Position numbers and translations under genes: made by a program. The notes below the pieces were generated by a model. That model worked only from the letters and a program-made list of their open reading frames with translations, searched no databases and was not told the origin of the DNA. Below, piece by piece: positions 1 to 5,348 of a DNA stretch of 5,348 nucleotides. Numbering within the stretch: the stretch's first letter is position 1; every line of letters begins with the position of its first letter. The DNA comes from an uncultured Polymorphobacter sp. (lineage in GTDB: Bacteria > Pseudomonadota > Alphaproteobacteria > Sphingomonadales > Sphingomonadaceae). The DNA is taken from the NCBI GenBank assembly GCA_937894055.1, contig CALDHQ010000421.1, positions 1 through 5,348 of the forward strand, read 5' to 3'.

Positions 1-805
1 CCGAGACCGTGATCACGACGATTTCGGGGCGCACGCCGATGCGCATCGGCACGATCGACGTGCCCAAGCCTGATGACACGACCAGCCAGCGACCACCTTC
101 ATAGAATAGCCCGCGCAAATGGCTGTCGAGGAACGGTCCAAGGCTTTTGGCGCCGATGAGCGGCAGCTTGATCTGCCCGCCGTGCGTGTGGCCGGAGATC
201 ATCAGACCAACCGCGGCGCTGCCGTACGGAAAATAGTCGGGCTCATGCGCCAGCACCAGCAGCGGCTTGTCTCCCTGCGCCTGCGCGACCAACGTGCGCA
301 TCGCCACCGCCGTGTTGCCGACATTGGTCGCATCATCGAGCCCGGCAATGATCACCGGCCCGATATCGGCATGCTGGTTGATCAGCGTGTGGATACCGGC
401 ACGGTCGAACGCCCAGCGCGTCCAGTAGCGCGTGTCATGATTGCCGACGACGGCATAGACGCCGTAGCGCGCCTGCAGCTTCCCCAGCCGGTCGGTGAAA
501 TCTTCAAGGCGAATGTGGGGCCAATCGAACACCTTGCCGCCGATATAGTCGCCGGTCAGCACGATGACGTCAGGCTTCAGCGCGTTGACCTGCGCGACAA
601 TGCCGCTGATCCGGTCGGGCGGCATGTCGAGCCAGCTGCCGTGCAGATCGCTCAACTGGACGATACGCAGCGGCGGCTGTCCCGCCGGCCAGTCCGCCAG
701 TGCGACGTCGTAGCGCACGACCTTCGGCTGCTGGCGCGCGCCAGCGTAACCGAAAACGCCGAACGCGACGAGAACAAGCAAAAGGGCAAGCAGGATGCGG
801 CGCAT
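1..805 (-). CDS. Membrane-anchored metallophosphoesterase (YaeI/YkuE-like), 3' end cut by window edge
   Basis: Calcineurin-like metallophosphoesterase, 268 residues visible. All the dinuclear-metal motifs are present in order: SDLH (D53, H55), GDY (D86), GNHD (N122, H123), AHEPD (H187) and GHTHGG (H206, H208). Residues 4-20 form one hydrophobic segment after two arginines, so the protein is probably anchored in the inner membrane with the catalytic domain on the periplasmic side, or exported. This layout matches YaeI/YkuE-type enzymes; family members include UDP-2,3-diacylglucosamine and other phosphoester hydrolases, so the substrate is open. The sequence reaches SSGLGTS and RPEIVVITVS at the edge, which resembles the C-terminus of the family, so only a few residues should be missing. 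The start is uncertain: ATG at 805 puts the hydrophobic segment at the N-terminus, while an in-frame GTG at 838 would add 11 residues. Neither has a clear Shine-Dalgarno. It follows the flavin reductase by 43 bp (or 10 bp) and is probably in the same transcript. Confidence 0.9.
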   Translation of the reverse strand, partial: MRRILLALLLVLVAFGVFGYAGARQQPKVVRYDVALADWPAGQPPLRIVQLSDLHGSWLDMPPDRISGIVAQVNALKPDVIVLTGDYIGGKVFDWPHIRLEDFTDRLGKLQARYGVYAVVGNHDTRYWTRWAFDRAGIHTLINQHADIGPVIIAGLDDATNVGNTAVAMRTLVAQAQGDKPLLVLAHEPDYFPYGSAAVGLMISGHTHGGQIKLPLIGAKSLGPFLDSHLRGLFYEGGRWLVVSSGLGTSIVPMRIGVRPEIVVITVS

Positions 806-848
806 CGCGGCCAGATGGCGCAACGCGGCGCGCAACACAAGCGTGGCG

Positions 849-2120
849 TCAGCTGCGCGTCTTGGCGTCGCGTTGTTCGGAGAGGAATGCCATCAGCGGA
901 TTGATGTCGAGCGCCAGCGGCTCGCCGGCGGCAATGCGGCGCAGCTGCACATAATACCAGGCCTGTGCGGCAAAGCCGTTGAGCGCGCGCGCCAGCTTGA
1001 GCGGCGAGTTCGGCCCGAGCAGCCCCGGCCCGATACGCAGTTGCGTTTCAAAGCGCGGCAGGCTGTCGATGCGTCCAGCCAGCAAGTCGGCAACCGCGTC
1101 GGGCGCGCCGCACAATGGCCGGCCAACGCCGATCATGGCGATCCCGGCGGCGAGCGCCTGCGCCATCGCCGCGCGGCTGCGGAAGCCGCCGGTGACCAGC
1201 AGCGGCGGTGTCCGCCCGGCCATCAGCGCCTTAGCGAGATCGACGAAATAGGCTTCGCGCGCCGCGGTCGACGCCTGTTTGGGGCGCTCGGGCGGGTCCA
1301 TGCCGGCAAAATCCATCATCGCCGGCTGCTCGTAGCTACCGCCCGACAGTTCGAGCAGATCGACGCCAAGATCGGCGAGCCAGCCCGACACCGTGATGCA
1401 ATCCTCGAAGGCAAAGCCGCCCTTCTGGAAATCGGCGCTGTTGAGTTTGACGCCGACGCCGAAGTCATTGCCGACCGCGGCGCGCACCGCCTTGACGGTT
1501 TCGGTCAGGAAGCGCGCGCGGTTTTCGATGCTGCCGCCCCAGGCGTCGGTGCGCCGGTTGGCGAGCGGCGACAGGAATTGCGAGATCAGATAGCCGTGCG
1601 CGGCGTGGATCTGCACACCACCAAAGCCGGCCTCGCGCGCCACCACGGCCGCATTGGCAAAGCGCGCGATCAAATCGAGGATTTCGGCCTCGGTCAGTGG
1701 CTCGGGCATGCCGAACATGCCACCGGGCAGGCTCAGCTTGACCGCCGACGGCGCCTTGGGGGTCTTGTTGACAGCGACCTGCGTCTGGCGTCCGGCGTGG
1801 CTGATCTGCACCCAGGCCTTGGCGCCGTGATCGCTGGATGCCGCGGCCCAACGCTGCCACGCCGCGCGGGCGGCGGCATCGAGCGGTGCATCGACAACGA
1901 CATTGCCCGGCCGTTCGAGGTGGTGGCGGTCGACCTGGACATTGCCGGTGATCAGCAGCCCGGCGCCGCCCGCCGCCCAGCGCCGGTACAGCCGCACATG
2001 GCCTTCATTGGGGTGGCCGTCGCGCCCGGCGAGCCCTTCGGTCATCGCCGCCTTGGCAATCGGGTTCTTGAACCCGATCCCCGACGGCAGGGTGACAGGC
2101 GTGCCGAGCGCGTCGCTCAC
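849..2120 (-). CDS. NADH:flavin oxidoreductase, Old Yellow Enzyme family (single-domain)
   Basis: A 423-aa FMN-dependent TIM-barrel ene-reductase of the Old Yellow Enzyme family, probably cytoplasmic. Visible motifs are HAGRQ (108-112), the family signature IHAAHGY (171-177) with the H172/H175 pair that binds the substrate's electron-withdrawing group, SPLANRRTD followed by WGGSIENR (184-201), TGGFRSR (310-316) and GVGRPL (331-336), the last two placed where the FMN phosphate is held. The length matches single-domain members. The C-terminal Fe-S and FAD/NAD domains of E. coli FadH (2,4-dienoyl-CoA reductase, about 670 aa) are absent, and only C241 and C337 are present, so no 4Fe-4S site is likely. 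The start is taken as GTG 2120: the mature-looking sequence begins there, the codon overlaps the upstream stop (GTGA), and an AAGAAGG lies just upstream. The frame stays open further into fadJ, but that part is an off-frame shadow. Tight coupling to fadJ suggests a role in acyl-CoA or related catabolism; this is inference. Confidence 0.93.
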   Translation of the reverse strand: MSDALGTPVTLPSGIGFKNPIAKAAMTEGLAGRDGHPNEGHVRLYRRWAAGGAGLLITGNVQVDRHHLERPGNVVVDAPLDAAARAAWQRWAAASSDHGAKAWVQISHAGRQTQVAVNKTPKAPSAVKLSLPGGMFGMPEPLTEAEILDLIARFANAAVVAREAGFGGVQIHAAHGYLISQFLSPLANRRTDAWGGSIENRARFLTETVKAVRAAVGNDFGVGVKLNSADFQKGGFAFEDCITVSGWLADLGVDLLELSGGSYEQPAMMDFAGMDPPERPKQASTAAREAYFVDLAKALMAGRTPPLLVTGGFRSRAAMAQALAAGIAMIGVGRPLCGAPDAVADLLAGRIDSLPRFETQLRIGPGLLGPNSPLKLARALNGFAAQAWYYVQLRRIAAGEPLALDINPLMAFLSEQRDAKTRS

Positions 2121-4300
2121 GCCGCCTTCTTCGCGGCAGCGCGGCCGTAGAAGGTCTCGCCGGCGGCCGCCATGTCGCGCAGCAGCTTGGGGGCGTTGAA
2201 GCGTTCGCCGTGGCGCTGCGCCAGCCGGTCGAGCGTCGCCACGACGTTGGCGATGCCGATCGTGTCCATCATGCTGAACGGCCCACCGGTGAACGGCGCG
2301 AAGCCCCAGCCGAAAATGGCGCCGAGGTCGCCGTCTTCGGGGGTTTCGAGCACGCCTTCCTCGAAGCAGCGCGCGCATTCGACGAGCTGGCGGAACATCA
2401 GCCGCTCCTTGACTGCGGCGGCGCCGGGCTGGTCGTCGGCAGCGTTCGCCACCGTCGCCAGCAGGTCGGGCCAGATGTACTTCTTGCTGCCGTCTTCGGG
2501 ATAGACGTAGAAGCCCTTGCCGTTCTTGCGCCCGAAGCGGCCGAGCTCGTTCATCTTTTCGATGACCGTCTCGCCTGGCCCGCCCTTATAGGCGTCGCCG
2601 AGGTCGGCCTTGGTCGCCTTCGCCACCTTGTACGACAGGTCGAGCCCGACTTCGTCGTTCACCGCGAGCGGCCCGACCGGCATGCCGGCCTGCTTGCCGA
2701 CGTTTTCGATCAGCGCCGGCACCGTGCCCTCACCGAGCAGCGCCAGCCCTTCCTGGATATAGGTGCCGAAGCAACGCGACGTGTAGAAGCCGCGGCTGTC
2801 ATTGACGACGATCGGCGTCTTGCGGATGGCAGCGACATAATCCAAAGCTTTGGCAATGGCTTCCGGGCCGGTCTTCTTACCGACAATGATCTCGACCAGC
2901 GGCATTTTCTCGACCGGCGAGAAGAAGTGGATGCCGATGAAGTTCTCGGGCTTGCTCCACGCTTCGGCCAGCCCGGTGATCGGCAAGGTCGAGGTGTTCG
3001 AGCCAAAGAAAGTGTCCGGCCCGACCACGGCTTCGGTTTTCTTCGTGACATCGGCCTTGATCGCGCGGTCCTCGAACACCGCTTCGATGATCAAGTCGCA
3101 GCCCTTCAGATCGGCATAATCGGTCGTCGGATGGATGCGGCCGAGGATTTCGGCGGTCTTTTCGGGGCTGGTGCGCTTCTTCGCCAGCCGGTCGGCGGTG
3201 TATTGCTTGCCCTTGTCGGCGTCGGCCTGTGAGCGGTCGAGCAGTACGACCTCGATGCCGGCCTGCGCGCTGACCATCGCGACGCCTGCCCCCATCAGCC
3301 CGGCGCCGAGCATGCCGATCTTCTTCGGCGGCATCGGTGCGATGTTCTTCGGCCGGCGCGCACCCTTTTCGGCGGCCTGCTTCGAAATGAACAGCGAACG
3401 GATCATGTTGCCGGCCTGCGGGTCGGCGACAATCTTGGCGAAATACTTGCTTTCGACGCGCAGCGCCGTGTCCATCGGCAGCTGCGAGCCCTCGTACACC
3501 GCCGACAGGATGGCGAGCGGCGCGTTCATGTTGAAGCTGGTCTGCTTGCCGACCACCGCGGTGCCCGCCATGAACGACTGCGCGAAGCTCGGGCTCGCCA
3601 TGCCGACGCCGCCGGGGAAGCGGAAGCTCTTCTCGTCCCACGGCTGCACGCCCTTGGTCGGGTTGGCCTTGACCCAGGCCTTGGCGCGGTCGACGATTTC
3701 GGCCAGCGGCGCGACCTCATGGACGACCTTGAGCCCTAGCGCTTCCTGCGGGCTCATGTTCTTGCCCTGCATCAGGTACATCAGCGCCGGCTGCACGCCC
3801 ATCAGCCGCGGCAGCCGCTGCGTGCCGCCGCCGCCGGGGAACAGCCCGACGAGCACTTCGGGCAGGCCGAGCACGATCTTCGGATTGTCGGCGCAGACGC
3901 GGTAATGGCAGGCCAGCGTGAACTCCAGCCCGCCGCCGAGCGCCAGCCCGTTGATCGCCACCGCCACCGGCTTGCCGCAGGTCTCCAGCTCGCGCAGCTG
4001 CTTGTTGAGCGCGTAGACGCCGTCAAACAGGTTCGCCATTTTCGACTTCGCCGGATCGCCGCCGCCATCGCCGAAGATCGCCGCCATGCCCTTTAGGTCG
4101 GCACCTGCCATGAAACCCGACGCCTTGCCGCTGGTCAGCACCGCGCCCTTGACCGCGTCATCGCTCTTGATGCGCGCCACAGCTGCGGCGAGGTCGGCGT
4201 TCACTTCGGGGGTGATGACGTTCATCGTCTGGCCGGGAACGTCGATCGTCAGCAGCAGGATACCATCGGCATCGAGGCTCTGGTGAATGGCAGTGGTCAT
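2117..4300 (-). CDS. fadJ: FadB/FadJ-type enoyl-CoA hydratase / 3-hydroxyacyl-CoA dehydrogenase
   Basis: A complete 727-aa fatty-oxidation multifunctional protein (E. coli FadB is 729 aa, FadJ 714). It hydrates trans-2-enoyl-CoA and oxidises the resulting L-3-hydroxyacyl-CoA with NAD+. The N-terminal crotonase domain (about 1-200) has the oxyanion-hole segments AGADLK (65-70) and LGGGLE (121-126), and the catalytic glutamates E126 and E148 (GLPEV). A linker leads to the dehydrogenase: Rossmann motif GAGLMGAG (332-339), SNTSTLP (434-440), catalytic H458 and E470 in [13 protein letters not shown], and [10 protein letters not shown] with N500. A second C-terminal dehydrogenase-type helical domain fills about 620-727. 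The start at ATG 4300 is set by a good ribosome binding site and by homology; an upstream in-frame ATG near 4414 would only translate the palindromic repeat. It lies downstream of a FadA-type thiolase and shares 4 bp with the reductase after it. FadB versus FadJ cannot be settled here, so the symbol is provisional. Confidence 0.96.
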   Translation of the reverse strand: MTTAIHQSLDADGILLLTIDVPGQTMNVITPEVNADLAAAVARIKSDDAVKGAVLTSGKASGFMAGADLKGMAAIFGDGGGDPAKSKMANLFDGVYALNKQLRELETCGKPVAVAINGLALGGGLEFTLACHYRVCADNPKIVLGLPEVLVGLFPGGGGTQRLPRLMGVQPALMYLMQGKNMSPQEALGLKVVHEVAPLAEIVDRAKAWVKANPTKGVQPWDEKSFRFPGGVGMASPSFAQSFMAGTAVVGKQTSFNMNAPLAILSAVYEGSQLPMDTALRVESKYFAKIVADPQAGNMIRSLFISKQAAEKGARRPKNIAPMPPKKIGMLGAGLMGAGVAMVSAQAGIEVVLLDRSQADADKGKQYTADRLAKKRTSPEKTAEILGRIHPTTDYADLKGCDLIIEAVFEDRAIKADVTKKTEAVVGPDTFFGSNTSTLPITGLAEAWSKPENFIGIHFFSPVEKMPLVEIIVGKKTGPEAIAKALDYVAAIRKTPIVVNDSRGFYTSRCFGTYIQEGLALLGEGTVPALIENVGKQAGMPVGPLAVNDEVGLDLSYKVAKATKADLGDAYKGGPGETVIEKMNELGRFGRKNGKGFYVYPEDGSKKYIWPDLLATVANAADDQPGAAAVKERLMFRQLVECARCFEEGVLETPEDGDLGAIFGWGFAPFTGGPFSMMDTIGIANVVATLDRLAQRHGERFNAPKLLRDMAAAGETFYGRAAAKKAA
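2125..2131 (-). promoter_or_regulatory. Ribosome binding site of the flavin reductase, inside the end of fadJ
   Basis: AAGAAGG on the minus strand lies 4 nt before the GTG at 2120, within the last fadJ codons (Ala-Lys-Lys-Ala-Ala). The spacing is short, but together with the GTGA stop/start overlap it supports translational coupling and the GTG start. Confidence 0.5.
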
Positions 4301-4302
4301 GA

Positions 4303-4313
4303 CTTCTTCCCTT
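4303..4313 (-). promoter_or_regulatory. Ribosome binding site of the fadJ-type gene
   Basis: The minus strand reads AAGGGAAGAAG immediately before TC-ATG. The purine-rich core AAGGGA (4313-4308) is 7 nt from the ATG at 4300. This supports ATG 4300 over the upstream in-frame ATG near 4414. Confidence 0.7.
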
Positions 4314-4327
4314 TCATAACCCGACCT

Positions 4328-4398
4328 CGCTCGTCCCGAGCGCAGTCGAGGGACTGGTCCATCGCCGGTCTGTCCCTCGACTGCGCTCGGGATGAGCG
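4328..4398. repeat. Long inverted repeat (REP-like palindrome) in the thiolase-fadJ spacer
   Basis: Two arms, 4328-4354 and 4372-4398, are reverse complements over 27 bp with a single mismatch (G4333 against T4393); the inner 21 bp (4334-4354 and 4372-4392) match perfectly. The loop is 17 nt (4355-4371), with partial further pairing inside it. Each arm also holds a small hairpin of its own: CGCTCG/CGAGCG around TCC at 4328-4342, and CGCTC/GAGCG at 4384-4398. No T-run follows on either strand, so it is not a standard rho-independent terminator. The arm sequence resembles dispersed intergenic palindromes that I recall from sphingomonad genomes; copy number cannot be tested in this window. Because it lies inside a likely operon, it would be transcribed and could form a stable RNA hairpin between the two genes. 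Confidence 0.85.
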
Positions 4399-4431
4399 GC
4401 GTGGGGACCTGCAACCAGCGGTTTCAGGCGG

Positions 4432-5348
4432 TCAAATGCGCTCGATAACCGTGGCGGTGCCCATGCCGGCGCCGACGCACAGCGTCACCAGCGCGGTCTG
4501 CTTGCCGGTGCGCTCCAGCTCGTCGAGCACGGTGCCAAGGATCATGCCGCCGGTGGCGCCGAGCGGGTGGCCCATCGCGATGGCGCCGCCGTTGACGTTG
4601 ATCTTGTCGTGCGGAATGCCCAGCGCCTGCATGTAGCGCAGCACGACGCTGGCGAACGCCTCGTTCAACTCATACAGGTCGATGTCGGCGACGCTCATCC
4701 CCAGCCGCTTGAGCAGCTTTTCGGTGACGAACGACGGGCCGGTCAGCATGATCGACGGCTCCGAACCGATCGACGCCGCGCCCTTGATGCGGGCGCGCGG
4801 CTTGAGGCCGTATTTCTTGCCGATTTCGGCGTTGCCGATCAGCACCGCACTGGCGCCATCGACGATGCCGCTCGAATTGCCGCCGTGGTGGACGTGGTTG
4901 ATCTTCTCGACTTCGGGATACTTCAGCATCGCGATGGCGTCGAAGCCCGGCATCGCCTCGCCCATGCCCTCGAACGCCGGCGCCAGCGCGCCCAGCGACT
5001 GCATGTCGGTCTGCGGCCGCATATGCTCGTCATGGTCGAGCACGATCTCGCCGATGACGTCGCGGACGCCGATGACGCTGTTCTTGAAGCGGCCCTCGGC
5101 CCAGGCCCGCGCGGCGCGCTTCTGGCTCTCCATCGCATAGGCATCGACGTCGTTGCGGCTGAAACCATACTTCGTCGCGATCAGGTCGGCACCGATGCCC
5201 TGCGGCATGAAATAGGTCTTGTGGTTGACCGCCGGGTCCATCATCCAAGCGCCGCCGTCGCTGCCCATCGGCACGCGGCTCATGCTTTCGACGCCGCCGC
5301 CGATGGCGAACTCGGCTTCACCCGAAATGACCTTGGCGGCGGCCATAT
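4432..5348 (-). CDS. fadA: FadA-type acetyl-CoA C-acyltransferase (thiolase), N-terminal part outside the window
   Basis: The C-terminal 304 residues of a thiolase, which cleaves 3-ketoacyl-CoA with CoA to release acetyl-CoA. Numbering from the first complete codon, it shows GGGVESMSR (16-24), the [13 protein letters not shown] segment (153-165), NEAFA (228-232), the active-site histidine H260 in [14 protein letters not shown], and the second catalytic cysteine C290 in LCVGAGMG. The ending TATVIERI resembles FadA more than FadI or PhaA. The first methionine (ATG 5346) is not the start: thiolases carry NMAAAKV-like sequence at this place, and the two preceding bases (AT) fit the last two bases of an Asn codon. 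About 90-100 residues, including the acyl-accepting cysteine, must lie beyond the window. Substrate chain length cannot be told; a biosynthetic acetoacetyl-CoA thiolase is possible, but the adjacent fadJ favours beta-oxidation. Confidence 0.95.
   Translation of the reverse strand, partial: MAAAKVISGEAEFAIGGGVESMSRVPMGSDGGAWMMDPAVNHKTYFMPQGIGADLIATKYGFSRNDVDAYAMESQKRAARAWAEGRFKNSVIGVRDVIGEIVLDHDEHMRPQTDMQSLGALAPAFEGMGEAMPGFDAIAMLKYPEVEKINHVHHGGNSSGIVDGASAVLIGNAEIGKKYGLKPRARIKGAASIGSEPSIMLTGPSFVTEKLLKRLGMSVADIDLYELNEAFASVVLRYMQALGIPHDKINVNGGAIAMGHPLGATGGMILGTVLDELERTGKQTALVTLCVGAGMGTATVIERI

Noticed and set aside
119..904. A 261-codon plus-strand open frame over the metallophosphoesterase
   Set aside because: The minus strand carries all the metallophosphoesterase motifs; the plus-strand product has low-complexity Arg/Ala/Asp/Gln composition typical of a shadow frame.
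795..2150. A 451-codon open frame on the plus strand across the flavin reductase
   Set aside because: It is antisense to a gene with clear family motifs, has no recognisable domain, and is rich in Arg, Ala and Gly as expected from reading high-GC DNA backwards.
2121..2378. Upstream extension of the flavin reductase frame to 2378
   Set aside because: This stretch is off-frame fadJ coding sequence with Arg-rich composition; the family N-terminus begins at GTG 2120.
2210..3905. Long plus-strand open frames (340 and 256 codons) antisense to fadJ
   Set aside because: The opposite strand encodes intact hydratase and dehydrogenase domains; these frames show no family motif and no ribosome binding site.
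4297..4317. Six-codon mini-ORF (MKGKKS) on the minus strand whose stop overlaps the fadJ ATG
   Set aside because: Its ATG lies upstream of the Shine-Dalgarno and has no ribosome binding site of its own; a chance occurrence is likely.
4328..4398. Palindrome as a rho-independent terminator after the thiolase
   Set aside because: Neither strand has a T-run after the stem, and the downstream gene has a ribosome binding site but no evident promoter of its own in the short remaining spacer.
4301..4414. N-terminal extension of the fadJ-type protein from an ATG near 4414
   Set aside because: The added 38 residues are merely the translation of the palindrome, whereas ATG 4300 has a good Shine-Dalgarno and matches the family N-terminus.
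5344..5346. ATG at 5346 as the thiolase start
   Set aside because: It would remove the N-terminal third of the catalytic core including the nucleophilic cysteine; the surrounding residues match an internal NMAAAKV-like thiolase segment.

Overview
The window is high-GC DNA with four tightly packed genes, all on the minus strand. They read from the high-coordinate end downwards. Gene density, base composition, the alpha-proteobacterial style of the beta-oxidation proteins and a palindrome containing GTCCCTCGACTGCGCTCGGG-type arms suggest an alphaproteobacterium, most likely a sphingomonad (Sphingopyxis/Sphingomonas/Novosphingobium type). The taxonomic call is inference: no rRNA or other marker is present.

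Layout in order of transcription: (1) 5348-4432, the C-terminal three quarters of a FadA-type thiolase whose start lies outside the window; (2) 4431-4301, a 131-bp spacer holding a long near-perfect inverted repeat and then the ribosome binding site of the next gene; (3) 4300-2117, a complete 727-aa FadB/FadJ-type multifunctional protein with enoyl-CoA hydratase and 3-hydroxyacyl-CoA dehydrogenase domains; (4) 2120-849, a complete 423-aa Old Yellow Enzyme-family NADH:flavin oxidoreductase that starts at a GTG overlapping the fadJ stop by 4 bp; (5) 805-1, a metallophosphoesterase with an N-terminal membrane segment, cut by the window edge a few residues before its likely end.

The thiolase and the FadJ-type protein together supply the last three steps of the fatty-acid beta-oxidation cycle: hydration, dehydrogenation and thiolysis. 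The flavin reductase is translationally coupled to fadJ, so it plausibly serves the same catabolic block, for example by reducing an unsaturated acyl-CoA or another activated C=C bond, but its substrate cannot be read from the sequence. The metallophosphoesterase follows within at most 43 bp and is probably co-transcribed; a functional link is not evident.

I saw no tRNA, rRNA, CRISPR array, insertion sequence or phage gene. The one non-coding structure of note is the inverted repeat. This is mostly ordinary core metabolism, and I do not see a new biological system here.
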